This document shows, one piece after another, positions 34,069-42,235 of a DNA stretch of 64,000 bases. Under the pieces are notes generated by a model that had not been told where the DNA came from, did not search any database, and worked only from the letters and a program-made list of their open reading frames with translations. The DNA comes from Phycisphaerae bacterium (GTDB taxonomy: Bacteria; Planctomycetota; Phycisphaerae; Phycisphaerales; UBA1924), in the NCBI GenBank assembly GCA_022180725.1, contig BQMO01000014.1, forward strand, positions 186,001 through 250,000, given 5' to 3'. The stretch's first letter is position 1. Each line of letters starts with the position of its first letter. The position numbers and the translations under genes are program-made.

Positions 34069-34471
34069 GCAGTTCCTGGTCCTTGGTCGGGCCGGGCGGG
34101 GGAGGCGGCGGGGCGGCGGCTTCCTTCTTTTTGAGTTTGCTCACGATCTTCACGAGGATGAAGACGGCGAGGGCCATGAGGAAGAAGTCGATGCCGACGC
34201 TGATGAACTTGCCGTAGGCGATGGCGACTTCGGGGACGGCCTTGACGGCGGCGCCTGCGGCGTCGGTGGTGGCCGGGGCGGCTTCCTGCAGGATGAGTTT
34301 GAGGTCGGTGAAGTCGACCTTGCCCGCGGCCATGCCGATGGGGGGCATCATGATGTCATTGACGAAGGACCCGGCGAGTTTGCCGAACGCCCCGCCGATG
34401 ATGACACCCACGGCCATGTCGAAGACATTGCCCTTGACGGCGAAGTCACGAAACTCCTGAATAATTCCCAT
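34031..34471 (-). CDS. mscL: Large-conductance mechanosensitive channel MscL
   Basis: MscL opens under membrane tension to release osmolytes during hypo-osmotic shock. The 146-residue protein has the N-terminal amphipathic helix (IIQEFRDFAVKGN), TM1 with the pore motif VFDMAVGVIIGGAFGKLAGSF, a periplasmic loop, TM2 at about 88-110 (FLMALAVFILVKIV) and a cytoplasmic helix after a Lys/Pro-rich linker. The start at 34471 follows GAGGAGG on the minus strand. The 3' end overlaps the DUF2007 gene. Confidence 0.95.
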   Translation of the reverse strand: MGIIQEFRDFAVKGNVFDMAVGVIIGGAFGKLAGSFVNDIMMPPIGMAAGKVDFTDLKLILQEAAPATTDAAGAAVKAVPEVAIAYGKFISVGIDFFLMALAVFILVKIVSKLKKKEAAAPPPPPPGPTKDQELLMQIRDLLAAKR

Positions 34472-34629
34472 GGTGAAGCCTCCTCGAGTTGGCGAGATGA
34501 TACTTGAAACCGGTTGTGCACGCCGTGCCACGTCGCCGGGGATTGCAAAGGGAGTTTACGGTGGCCAACCGGTCGCGGAGCGTCACGGCACTTTTCCCCG
34601 GGTCGGCCCGGGCGTACGATGGACGAGAC
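34472..34629. promoter_or_regulatory. Divergent control region for mscL and the tRNA gene
   Basis: A 158-base region without coding signs. On the minus strand TATCAT (complement of 34497-34502) could be the mscL -10, upstream of its SD. On the plus strand TACGAT at 34615-34620 lies nine bases before the mature tRNA. No convincing -35 is seen for either. Confidence 0.35.
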
Positions 34630-34704
34630 GCCGAGGTAGCTCAGCTGGTTTAGAGCGCTGGATTCATAACCCGGAGGTCGGCGGTTCGAGTCCGCCCCTC
34701 GGCA
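34630..34704 (+). tRNA. tRNA with CAT anticodon (probably elongator tRNA-Met)
   Basis: A full cloverleaf can be folded: acceptor GCCGAGG/CCTCGGC (34630-34636 with 34697-34703) and discriminator A; D arm GCTC...GAGC; anticodon loop TTCATAA; T arm GGCGG-TTCGAGT-CCGCC. The anticodon stem closes with an A-C mismatch at 31-39, seen in some Met tRNAs. CCA is not encoded. CAT also occurs in the lysidine-modified Ile2 tRNA, so Met is preferred but not proven; the Watson-Crick G1-C72 pair argues against initiator tRNA. Confidence 0.9.
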
Positions 34705-34725
34705 CTTTCCCCGGTAATTTGACGT

Positions 34726-35766
34726 TTACTCCGACATGGCCAGCATGGCAAAGGTCGCGAGCCAGTGCTCGCCCATGTAGTCGCCCGAGACGTGCGGCAG
34801 GGCGGCCTCGAGGTGATCCTTCGCTGATTGGATCATGAGACTGTGTCGCGGGTCGTTCGGCTCCAGGGTCGAGGCCAGTGATCGCCAACACCAGGCGCGG
34901 CAGAGGTTGAGCCCGTCGAGGTGGGTGATCTGGCCGTCGGTTCGGTCGCTGACGGTGGCTGGCACGAACAAGGTGGCGGGTTTCCGCTCGGCGAGCGCGG
35001 GCAAGAAGCGTGCGAACCACGGCGCGAACTCGGCGGGAGGAAGGACGCGGCGCATGCACTCGGCCTCGACCAGGCCGGGCGAGAGGAAGTCGATGCCGTC
35101 CGGCTCCCACGCGGGGTAGTCGCGGTCGTTGAGATACCACGCGCGGGCTGACTTGGAGATCGCATCCCCGAGGGCGGCGTGCTCGGTGAGCCGTGCGTAG
35201 TCGTGGGCGAGCGCGAGGGCGAAGGCGGTGTTGTGGTGGGTCCCGACGCGGATGGGGTACGTCGCCTTGGGCAGAAAGTTGACAAACCGCTCGACGAAGG
35301 CGTCGGTGAGCGGCTGGAGCGCGGCGTGCCAACGGGCGAACGCCGCGGCGGTTGCTTCGGAGAGCGTGACGCCGGTGGGTGGTGGTGATCGAAGTTCGGC
35401 GGCGAGTTTCAAGAACCAGCCCCAGCCGTAGGGTCGTTCGAAGGTTGTGCGGAGTTTCTGCCCCAGGTAGGCGACCTCGCCGCGGACATTGTCGGACGTG
35501 AAGCGGGCGTCGAGAATGCCCCGGACCTGGTCGGCCTGGGCCAAGGCGGGAAACAGGCGGATCGCTCGGATCAGCAGCCAATGGCCGTGCACGCTGGAGT
35601 GCCAGTCGAAAGAGCCGTAGAAGATGGGGTGGAGCGCCCTGGGGCCGAGGATTTCGGAGGCGTCGTTGATGACGTGGTCGAGCTTATGGGGGAACTCGCG
35701 GTCGAGGTGGCCTAGGACGAGGGCGACGAAGTGGTCGATGACGTCGGCGAGGTCGCGGCGTGGCAT
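34726..35766 (-). CDS. DUF2891 family protein
   Basis: A 346-residue soluble protein of the DUF2891 family, which has an alpha-helical toroid-like composition. The hallmark YGSFDWHSSVHGHWLL is at about residues 40-55, with further conserved His/Tyr segments (GTHHNTAFALALA; HWLATFAMLA at the C-terminus). Biochemical function is not established. Start at 35766: no SD, but TAGCAT seven bases upstream on the minus strand fits the leaderless pattern. A much longer in-frame extension to 36684 is antisense to the DoxX and DUF1428 genes and is rejected. Confidence 0.85.
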   Translation of the reverse strand: MPRRDLADVIDHFVALVLGHLDREFPHKLDHVINDASEILGPRALHPIFYGSFDWHSSVHGHWLLIRAIRLFPALAQADQVRGILDARFTSDNVRGEVAYLGQKLRTTFERPYGWGWFLKLAAELRSPPPTGVTLSEATAAAFARWHAALQPLTDAFVERFVNFLPKATYPIRVGTHHNTAFALALAHDYARLTEHAALGDAISKSARAWYLNDRDYPAWEPDGIDFLSPGLVEAECMRRVLPPAEFAPWFARFLPALAERKPATLFVPATVSDRTDGQITHLDGLNLCRAWCWRSLASTLEPNDPRHSLMIQSAKDHLEAALPHVSGDYMGEHWLATFAMLAMSE

Positions 35767-35853
35767 GATGGTGATGCTATCACGCGGTTTCCGCCGACGG
35801 CATGAACAGCGAGGCGATGCTAGACTGCGCGAACCATCGGCGAGGGAGGCTTG
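35767..35853. promoter_or_regulatory. Divergent promoter region, DUF2891 and DoxX-like gene
   Basis: TAGCAT on the minus strand (complement of 35774-35779) is seven bases before the DUF2891 ATG. On the plus strand TAGACT at 35821-35826 could be the -10 for the DoxX-like gene, which has an SD (GGGAGG) just before its ATG at 35854. Confidence 0.4.
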
Positions 35854-36276
35854 ATGTCCGACGTGATGAATGACGGCCGTGCGGGGAAAAACCCGAAGGG
35901 CCTGACGATCGCCGGCTGGGTGCTGACCATCCTGCCGGGCGGGTTTCTGCTCTTCAGCGCCGCGATGAAGTTTGTCCTGTACGCCAAGCGGCCCGAGGAC
36001 TTCCTGCAGGGCATGGAGCACATCGGCTGGACGGCGGACAAGACAGTGCCGCTTGGCATGGTCGAGGCCGTGTGCACGGTCCTGTACCTCGTCCCCCGCA
36101 CCGCCGTGCTGGGGGCCATCCTGCTGACCGGCTACATGGGCGGGGCGATCGCCACGCACGTCCGCGTCAACGACGCGGTGGTCGTGCAGGTGCTCATCGG
36201 CGTCGTACTGTGGCTGGGGCTGTTCCTGCGTGACGCGCGGCTGCGGGCGCTGCTTCCGGTGATGCGGCGGGCGTGA
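35854..36276 (+). CDS. DoxX-like membrane protein
   Basis: A 140-residue integral membrane protein with four predicted helices at about 20-40, 66-86, 88-104 and 112-130. The pattern (GFLLFSAAMKF in the first helix, GMVEAVCTVLYL in the second, GYMGGAIATHVR at the third) fits the DoxX-like family. Family members are often linked to redox or respiratory functions, but no role can be assigned here. ATG 35854 is chosen because GGGAGG lies just upstream; a TTG three bases earlier is possible. Confidence 0.75.
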   Translation: MSDVMNDGRAGKNPKGLTIAGWVLTILPGGFLLFSAAMKFVLYAKRPEDFLQGMEHIGWTADKTVPLGMVEAVCTVLYLVPRTAVLGAILLTGYMGGAIATHVRVNDAVVVQVLIGVVLWLGLFLRDARLRALLPVMRRA

Positions 36277-36312
36277 GGGCGGGGTACAGTGCCGCCACAA
36301 GGAGAACCGATC

Positions 36313-36678
36313 ATGCCGAAGTACATTGACGGGTTTGTGGTGCCGATCGAGAAGAAGAACCTGGCCGCGTACCGCAAACTCGCGAAACTCGCGGGGAAGG
36401 TGTGGCGTGAGCACGGGGCGCTCCAGTATGTCGAGGCGGTGGGAGCGGATTTGAACCTGCCGTACGGCTTTCCGTTCCCGAAACTGGCGAAGCTGAAGAA
36501 GACGGAGACGGTGTTTTTCTCGTTCATCGTGTACAAGTCGAAGGCGGATCGGGACCGTGTCAACGGGAAGGTGATGCGCGATCCTCGGCTGGCCAAGTGC
36601 ATGGACCCGAAAGCGATGCCGTTCGATATGAAACGGATGTCGTGCGGCGGGTTTGAGGTGCTTGTGGAAGCCAAGTAA
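36313..36678 (+). CDS. DUF1428 family protein
   Basis: A 121-residue dimeric alpha-beta-barrel-type protein of the DUF1428 family (YbaA-like). Conserved features are YIDGFVVPIEKKNLAAYRKLA at the start, AGKVWREHGALQYVEAVGAD, the VFFSFIVYKSKADRDRVN strand and the terminal MPFDMKRMSCGGFEVLV. Function unknown. ATG 36313 is preceded by AAGGAGA; TACAGT at 36285-36290 is a plausible -10. Confidence 0.85.
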   Translation: MPKYIDGFVVPIEKKNLAAYRKLAKLAGKVWREHGALQYVEAVGADLNLPYGFPFPKLAKLKKTETVFFSFIVYKSKADRDRVNGKVMRDPRLAKCMDPKAMPFDMKRMSCGGFEVLVEAK

Positions 36679-36733
36679 TACCACGGGGTATTTGACGTGC
36701 GTGATCGTGCCGATTCAGGACGGCCAACAATCA

Positions 36734-36881
36734 CGGGTTCGTGCAGCCGAATCCCGACCTGAAGGTCGGGTACGGGGGACCCAACGCCACGCGACCCGCG
36801 TGGCCGGGGCGCAGGGGCGGAGCGGCCCCGGGCCACTTTCAAGGCCTAGCCCGGCAGCTAACCCCGGAGGCGTGTGAAAGA
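36734..36881 (+). ncRNA. c-di-AMP riboswitch (ydaO/yuaA class) aptamer
   Basis: The sequence matches the conserved pieces of the ydaO c-di-AMP aptamer in order: GCCGAATCC (36746-36754), a hairpin CCCGACC-TGAA-GGTCGGG, then TACGGGGGACCC (36771-36782), a variable GC-rich arm, CCCGGCAGCTAACCCCGGAGGC (36850-36871) and the final helix CTTTCA (36835-36840) with TGAAAG (36875-36880). The GGCAGCTAAC...GGAGGC block is the most diagnostic. The class senses the K+-related second messenger c-di-AMP, and the first downstream gene is a K+ uptake subunit. Boundaries are approximate. Confidence 0.9.
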
Positions 36882-37156
36882 GCACGACGGCGGCGATCCT
36901 GCGTCGCGGACCCTCCGCGAGCTTGCGCTTCCGTCCGTGCGGTCGGGGCGACTCCACGCGCGCGGGCAGGACCGCGTCGGCGCGAGCGTCCTGGTGGCGT
37001 GCGACCATGGAGCCGAACTCGGCGCGGACGGAGCGGAAGTCAGAAATCGCAACGGATCAGACGGAAGGCGGGCCTACGAGGCCGCATGTGGGGACACGGC
37101 GACGCCCGCGGGGGCGCTCACGCGCGGGCCTGGTCGCACGTCATGCCGCGCTTCAG
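36882..37156 (+). other. Long leader between riboswitch and ktrB; possible expression platform
   Basis: These 275 bases look non-coding. A nested hairpin can be drawn right after the aptamer: outer arms GCACGACGG (36882-36890) and CCGTCCGTGC (36931-36940), inner perfect stem TCGCGGA-CCC-TCCGCGA (36904-36920). There is no U-tract, so if it terminates transcription it would be Rho-type or act by another route. The rest, to 37156, shows no gene or clear SD. Confidence 0.45.
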
Positions 37157-38476
37157 ATGAAGCAGGGGATGCGCTGGCTGGCGTCGCTGCGGCCCGCGCA
37201 GCAGCTGGTGCTGGGGTTCGTGCTGTACGCCGCGGTCGGCTGGGGAGCGCTGATGCTGTCGTGGTCGCAGCAGGCGGCGACGGGGTGGCTGGACAACCTG
37301 TTCAACGTGGTGAGCGCGATCTCGACGACGGGGCTGACGACCACGAGCGTGTCGGACTCGTACACCTGGCTCGGCGAACTGGTGATCCTGGTGCTGTTCC
37401 AACTCGGCGGCATCGGGTTCATGACGCTGACGTCGGTGATGCTGGTGGCGCGGGGGCAGCCGCTGTCGCGGAAGCGGCTGGGGGTGCTCCACGCGTCGTT
37501 CGCGCTCCCGCGGTACTTCGTGATGAAGCACTTCGTGGTGCAGGTGGTGACGTACACGCTGGTGTGCGAGGCGGTGGGCGCGGGGGTGCTGTGGTGGCGG
37601 TTTCACGCGCTGGGGACGGAGCGGCCGGTGTGGTCGGCGGTGTTCCACTCGGTGTCGGCGTTTGCCACGGCGGGATTCAGCCTCAACAACTCGAGCCTGG
37701 AGGCCTTTGCGGGGGACTGGATCGTGAACGTGACGATCGGCGTGCTGTCGTACCTCGGGGCGATCGGGTTCATCGTGGCCCAGGACGTGTGGTATTCGGT
37801 GAAACTGAGGGAGCGGCTGATTACCTTTACGTCCAAGGTGATTCTCGTCATGACCGGCGCGGTGTTCGTGATCGGCACGGTGCTGTTGCTGTTCATGGAA
37901 CCCAGCGTGAGGGGCCTGCCGTGGGGGGATCGGCTCCTGGCGTGCATGTTCCAGGCGATGACGGCGTCGACAACGGCGGGGTTCAACACGATCCCCATCG
38001 GCCCGATGGCGCGCGGGGCGCTGGTGGTGCTCATGATCGCCATGCTGATCGGCGCCTCGCCCAGCGGCACGGGCGGGGGCATCAAGACCACGAGCGTGTC
38101 GGCGCTGCTGGGGAACCTGATGAGCGTGCTCCGCGGGCGGGACCGTGCGGTGTGGATGGGGCACGAGATCCCGCCGGCGAGGCTGCACATCGCGGTCGCC
38201 GCGGCGTCGCTGTACCTCATCGGGCTGGCGCTCGGAGTGCTGGCGCTCTGCGTGACCGAGCGGCACGAGTTTCTGCCGCTGGTATTCGAGGCGGCGAGCG
38301 CGATCGGGACGGTGGGGTTGTCGATGGGGATCACCGGGGAACTGACACCCGCGGGAAAGGTGATTGTCATCGTGCTGATGTTCGCGGGGCGTTGCGGCCC
38401 GCTGACCATGGGGCTGGCGCTGCTGTCGCCGGTCCGAACCAACGGACAACCACGGCAGGATGATCTCGCGGTCTGA
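37157..38476 (+). CDS. ktrB: Potassium uptake channel subunit, KtrB/TrkH family
   Basis: A 439-residue inner-membrane K+ translocating subunit. Four pore-loop repeats with filter glycines are visible: STTGLTTTSV, SAFATAGFSL, TASTTAGFNTIP and SAIGTVGLSM. They are separated by membrane helices, and the third repeat is followed by GASPSGTGGGIKTT, the gating-loop region typical of Ktr/Trk. No regulatory KtrA/TrkA gene lies in this window. The riboswitch upstream predicts repression of K+ uptake when c-di-AMP is high, by the known behaviour of the class. Start 37157 gives a normal N-terminus; upstream in-frame sequence is Arg-rich and non-protein-like. Confidence 0.9.
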   Translation: MKQGMRWLASLRPAQQLVLGFVLYAAVGWGALMLSWSQQAATGWLDNLFNVVSAISTTGLTTTSVSDSYTWLGELVILVLFQLGGIGFMTLTSVMLVARGQPLSRKRLGVLHASFALPRYFVMKHFVVQVVTYTLVCEAVGAGVLWWRFHALGTERPVWSAVFHSVSAFATAGFSLNNSSLEAFAGDWIVNVTIGVLSYLGAIGFIVAQDVWYSVKLRERLITFTSKVILVMTGAVFVIGTVLLLFMEPSVRGLPWGDRLLACMFQAMTASTTAGFNTIPIGPMARGALVVLMIAMLIGASPSGTGGGIKTTSVSALLGNLMSVLRGRDRAVWMGHEIPPARLHIAVAAASLYLIGLALGVLALCVTERHEFLPLVFEAASAIGTVGLSMGITGELTPAGKVIVIVLMFAGRCGPLTMGLALLSPVRTNGQPRQDDLAV

Positions 38477-38488
38477 CGGCCCGTGGCC

Positions 38489-39058
38489 TCAGAGCGTCAT
38501 GATCTCCTTGGTCTTTTCCTCGACGCGCTTGTCGACCTCGTCCTCGTACTTCTTGAGGAGGTTCTGAATCTCGGTTTTCAGTGTTTCGATCTCATCCTCG
38601 GGGAAGTGCTTGCCCGGCTGCGATTTGAGGGCGTCGGCGTGCTTGTTGGCGTCGCGGCGGGCGTTGCGGATCACCACCTTGGCCTCTTCGCCCATTTTCT
38701 TGATCCGGGCCGAGTCCTTGACGCGGCGTTCCTGGCTCATCGCGGGAATCATGAGGCGGATCTGTTTGCCCTCGCTGATGGGGTTGATGCCCAGCCCGGA
38801 CTTTTCGATCGCGGTCTTGATCGCGGGCAGCACGGTGGTGTCGAACGGCTTGATCAGAAGTTGGGTCGGTTCGGGGACGGAGATGGCGGCGATGGACTTG
38901 AGGTCGGTCATGCTGCCGTAGCACTCGACCTTGAGGAACTCGACCAGGGCGGGGGAGGCCCGCCCGGTGCGGACGCCGCGGAGTTCGGCCTTGAGGTACT
39001 CGGCGGCCTTCTCCATGTGTTCTTCGGTTTGGAGCAGGATGGTGTCAGGGTCGGACAT
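38489..39058 (-). CDS. frr: Ribosome recycling factor
   Basis: A cytosolic factor that splits post-termination ribosomes together with EF-G. The 189 residues match the family, with the anchor motif LRGVRTGRASPALVE at about 27-41, VPEPTQLLIKPFD, and the three-helix-bundle return LKKYEDEVDKRVEEKTKEIM. ATG 39058 has GGAG seven bases upstream; a TTG two codons earlier is less likely. It follows pyrH on the same strand after 182 bases, the common pyrH-frr order. TATAGT on the minus strand (complement of 39175-39180) may give it an extra promoter. Confidence 0.96.
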   Translation of the reverse strand: MSDPDTILLQTEEHMEKAAEYLKAELRGVRTGRASPALVEFLKVECYGSMTDLKSIAAISVPEPTQLLIKPFDTTVLPAIKTAIEKSGLGINPISEGKQIRLMIPAMSQERRVKDSARIKKMGEEAKVVIRNARRDANKHADALKSQPGKHFPEDEIETLKTEIQNLLKKYEDEVDKRVEEKTKEIMTL

Positions 39059-39240
39059 GGGCAATCTCCACGACGCCGGCGGGCTGATTCACGGCACCAG
39101 CGAACATCCGGCGCATCCAATCCACGGCGTCGCGTGCGAACTTGCGCGAGGGGCGCCGCCGAGGCGGAAGACAGACTATATGGGGAGAGCAACCCGGCGG
39201 GGGCCGAACCGGTAGAACGGGCGAGACGCCACTGGAGCCA

Positions 39241-39960
39241 TCACGACGAATGAAGCAGCGTGCCGATCCGTTCCCCCCGCATGACGCGGGCGATGTTGCC
39301 CGGCTTCTTGAAGTCGAAGACGATGACGGGGATCTTGCGCTCCGAGCACATGGCCAGGGCGGTCATGTCCATGACGCGCAGTTTCTTGGTCATGGCGTCG
39401 GCGAAGGAGAGTTGATCGAACTTGATGGCGGAGGGGTCCTTCTTCGGGTCGGCCGAGTAGACCCCGTCGACCTTCGTGGCCTTGAGGAGTATTTCGCAAT
39501 CGAGTTCGGTGGCCCGGAGGGCGGCGCAGGTGTCGGTGGTGAAGAACGGGTTGCCGGTGCCCGCGGCGAGGATTACCACGCGGCCCTTTTCGAGGTGACG
39601 GATGGCCCGGCCGCGGATGAACGACTCGGCGACCGCGCGGATTTCGATCGCGCTCATGGTGCGGCAATCCACCCCGATGGAGACGAGTTTTTCTTTGAGG
39701 GCGAGGGCGTTGATCACGGTCCCCAGCATGCCCATGTGGTCGGCGGTGGCCTGGGCGATGTGGCCTTGCGAGGCCAACTCGGCGCCGCGGATGATGTTGC
39801 CCCCGCCCACCACGACGGCGAGTTGCGCCCCCACGGCGTGCGCGCCCTTGATTTCATTCGCGATGAGGTCGAGTTCGGAGGGTTCGATCCCGAACCCACC
39901 CGGTTTGCAGAATGCTTCCCCGCTGATCTTCAGAAGGACACGGTGGTAGGATCGTTTCAT
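39241..39960 (-). CDS. pyrH: UMP kinase
   Basis: UMP kinase of the amino-acid-kinase fold phosphorylates UMP to UDP in pyrimidine nucleotide synthesis. The 239 residues show LLKISGEAF near the start, VVVGGGNIIRG, the ATADHMGMLGTVINALAL helix and TGNPFFTTDTCAALRA, all diagnostic of bacterial PyrH. ATG 39960 is the natural family start; a longer upstream frame is non-coding. TATTCT on the minus strand (complement of 40004-40009) is a possible -10. Confidence 0.96.
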   Translation of the reverse strand: MKRSYHRVLLKISGEAFCKPGGFGIEPSELDLIANEIKGAHAVGAQLAVVVGGGNIIRGAELASQGHIAQATADHMGMLGTVINALALKEKLVSIGVDCRTMSAIEIRAVAESFIRGRAIRHLEKGRVVILAAGTGNPFFTTDTCAALRATELDCEILLKATKVDGVYSADPKKDPSAIKFDQLSFADAMTKKLRVMDMTALAMCSERKIPVIVFDFKKPGNIARVMRGERIGTLLHSS

Positions 39961-40094
39961 CGTGATGCAGCCCCCGGCGGCGTGCCTGCCGGCCGCCGAG
40001 CGGAGAATAGCCCCGTGAACGAACCCTTTACTCGTTGGCAGGCCGATACACTCCGCGGGCGGCGTACGACCCCCCCCGCCTGGCGAAGGCACGG

Positions 40095-41087
40095 ATGACC
40101 ACCGCCACGACCCAACCCCGGCCGCCAACTCCCGGCGCTCAACCGGCCAATGACCGGGACGATGTTCTGCCGCCGACGCTCCTTCGCCTGTTGCTCGCGT
40201 GGATTGCTCGCGGGACGGTGGTAGCCCTGCTGCTGTCGCTGCTGCTGCACGTGGCCGGCTGGCAGATTGCCCGGTACATTCTGGTCGGTGGTGGGGGAGG
40301 CGGCGGCGCGGGCGGCGCCGATGCCGGGATGATCGAAATGGCCGTGCTGTCGGAAGGGGAACTGGCGGCGATCGCCGGCGCGGAGATCGAACTCTCCACG
40401 CCCGCCGTGCCCGACGCGATGGTCTCCGTGGACACGCCGATGGTACCGATGCCCGATGGCGGGATGGGGGAGGACGACGGGGGCGGGAGCGCGATGGGCG
40501 ACGTGGGCGACATCGGCGGGGCCGGGGAGATTTCCTCCGGTGGGGCCGGCATGGGCCTGGGCGGCGGGGGCGGGGGCGGGGCCTCGTTCTTTGGCGTCGA
40601 GGCGATCGGGAACCGGTTTGCGTACATCGTCGACGTTTCGGCGTCGATGGACGAGTTCCGCATGAACGCGTTGCGCCGAGAGCTTCACAAGTCGGTCGAG
40701 GGCCTGCTTGAAACCTCGCAGTTCATGATCGTGAAGTACTCGACGAACTCGGGCATCATCGGCCCGGTGAACGGGTGGCAGGAAGCGTCGCCGAACGTCA
40801 AGCGACAGATGAAGACCGCGATCGACGCGCTCGTGCCCGAGGACAACACCCTCCCCGTGCCGGGGTTCACGATCGTGTTCGCCCATCGGCCCCGCCCGGA
40901 CGCCATCTATTTCATGACCGACGGCGATTTCTCTGACGACGACGCGGAGGCCATCATCGCGATGTATCGCACGTACAAGTCGCCCGTGCACTGCATCTGT
41001 CTGGGATTCCAGGGCGGCGAGCCGCGGATGAAGAAAATCGCCCGGGCGACCAAGGGAACGTACACGTTCGTGCGTGCAGACCGATGA
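40095..41087 (+). CDS. VWA-domain protein with TonB-like SxxxH membrane anchor
   Basis: A 330-residue inner-membrane protein. A cytoplasmic Pro-rich start leads to one membrane helix at about 40-63 containing Ser48-x3-His52, the same S-x3-H spacing that TonB uses to respond to ExbB-ExbD. Then comes a long Gly/Asp/Pro-rich periplasmic linker (about 65-165) and a VWA domain from about 172, with MIDAS DVSAS (Asp180, Ser182, Ser184) and FMTDGDFSDDD. It opens an operon with one ExbB and two ExbD genes. A TonB-like transducer whose distal domain is VWA is my inference. ATG 40095 has GAAGG upstream; earlier in-frame codons are less supported. Confidence 0.82.
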   Translation: MTTATTQPRPPTPGAQPANDRDDVLPPTLLRLLLAWIARGTVVALLLSLLLHVAGWQIARYILVGGGGGGGAGGADAGMIEMAVLSEGELAAIAGAEIELSTPAVPDAMVSVDTPMVPMPDGGMGEDDGGGSAMGDVGDIGGAGEISSGGAGMGLGGGGGGGASFFGVEAIGNRFAYIVDVSASMDEFRMNALRRELHKSVEGLLETSQFMIVKYSTNSGIIGPVNGWQEASPNVKRQMKTAIDALVPEDNTLPVPGFTIVFAHRPRPDAIYFMTDGDFSDDDAEAIIAMYRTYKSPVHCICLGFQGGEPRMKKIARATKGTYTFVRADR

Positions 41088-42235
41088 GATGGATACTGAG
41101 CACACTCACGGCGATGACGGCTGCGGCCTGGGGCCAGCCGATACACCTTGAACTACGCGGGAACGATCCCGCGCTCGTTGGCGAACTGGCCAAGGCCGAT
41201 GAGGACGCGGTGGTGCTCACCCTTCGCGGCGAACCGCGGGTGATCGGGTGGGATCGTGTGCGCCGCGTTTCGCCCGACACCGCCGCCCCACGTGAACTGC
41301 TCGCGCGAGGTGAGCAGTTGTGGCGCGCGCGTGTGCGGGTGGAGAAGGGCGACTACGCCGGGGCCGAACCGCTCCTGGATGACCTGAGCCTGATCTACAT
41401 GGGTCGCACCGGCCCGACCGCCGCGGCGTTCGCCTTGACCCTGTTGGAGTGCCGGCTGAACCGGGGCGCCCACGCGCAGGCGGTCGTCGCGATGGTGGCG
41501 TACGCGGGGGCGGTCGGCGAGGGGCGGGACCAATGGCAGGAGCCGACTTCGGCGCGAGAACCACGTCTCGGGCAGCTTCCCGCGGCGCTGGTGTGGGATG
41601 AGACGTGGGGTCTGAGTCCGCTGACGCCGCCGATGTGGGTCGATATCCCGGCGGTGCGGGCGTTCGCGCGGGAGGCCATTCCCGCGGCGCCGGGACGAGC
41701 GACGGCGCTGGCTTCGCTGTACAAAGCGAGCGCGGCGTTCGAGTGCGGCGAGTTAGTCGTGATGCCGGAGGCCCGCGGCTCGGACCCGGGGCTTCAACTC
41801 GTCTTTGACATCGTGGCGGCCCGGACCGGCGAAGCGGATGTTCGGCGCGAGGCGAGGGGGCGGTTGCAAGGCCGGATTCAATCGGACACGCCCGCGTGGC
41901 TCGCGGGCTGGTGTCTCGCCGCGATCGGACGGTCGTTGCTGGTGGAGGCGGACCGCGATCAGCGCCTGCTTGGGGTGGCGGAGTTGCTCGCCATTCCCGC
42001 CGTGCATGAGCGGCTCAATCCGGGGTTGACGGCGCTGTGCCTGGCGCAGGCCGCGGTGGCGATGGATGACCTCGGGGACACCCAGGGCGCCCAGACGCTG
42101 CGGAATGAACTGACGATGAAGTTCCCCGCGCACCCGATCCGCGGGTGGAATCGACTGATGCAGGGGCCGAGGCGATCCTCCGTCCCACCTACCGCACCGA
42201 AGAGCGACGAACCGCACACCGGAGGACCGAGTTGA
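41084..42235 (+). CDS. Exported protein of unknown function in VWA-ExbBD operon
   Basis: A 383-residue protein not recognised from sequence. It starts with a short signal peptide (about 1-17, ending TAAAWGQ). The first 70 residues are beta-like (IHLELRGND, VVLTLRGEPRVIGWDRV), resembling small domains that bind or report on conditions. The remainder is alpha-helical with TPR-like spacing (LLARGEQLWRARVRVEKGDYAGAEPLLDDL; LCLAQAAVAMDDLGDTQGAQTL), suggesting a periplasmic scaffold. It overlaps the VWA gene by ATGA and the ExbB gene by one base (TGATG). Confidence 0.65.
   Translation: MRWILSTLTAMTAAAWGQPIHLELRGNDPALVGELAKADEDAVVLTLRGEPRVIGWDRVRRVSPDTAAPRELLARGEQLWRARVRVEKGDYAGAEPLLDDLSLIYMGRTGPTAAAFALTLLECRLNRGAHAQAVVAMVAYAGAVGEGRDQWQEPTSAREPRLGQLPAALVWDETWGLSPLTPPMWVDIPAVRAFAREAIPAAPGRATALASLYKASAAFECGELVVMPEARGSDPGLQLVFDIVAARTGEADVRREARGRLQGRIQSDTPAWLAGWCLAAIGRSLLVEADRDQRLLGVAELLAIPAVHERLNPGLTALCLAQAAVAMDDLGDTQGAQTLRNELTMKFPAHPIRGWNRLMQGPRRSSVPPTAPKSDEPHTGGPS

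Noticed and set aside
34726-36684. Extended DUF2891 frame to 652 codons
   Set aside because: The extra N-terminal 306 codons are antisense to the DoxX-like and DUF1428 genes and lack protein character; ATG 35766 gives the family start.
36741-37160. Small plus-strand frame across the region before ktrB
   Set aside because: It runs through the riboswitch aptamer, whose conserved blocks explain the sequence better than coding.
37118-38449. Minus-strand frame of 443 codons opposite ktrB
   Set aside because: Arg/His/Gln-rich shadow; ktrB has four clear pore repeats.
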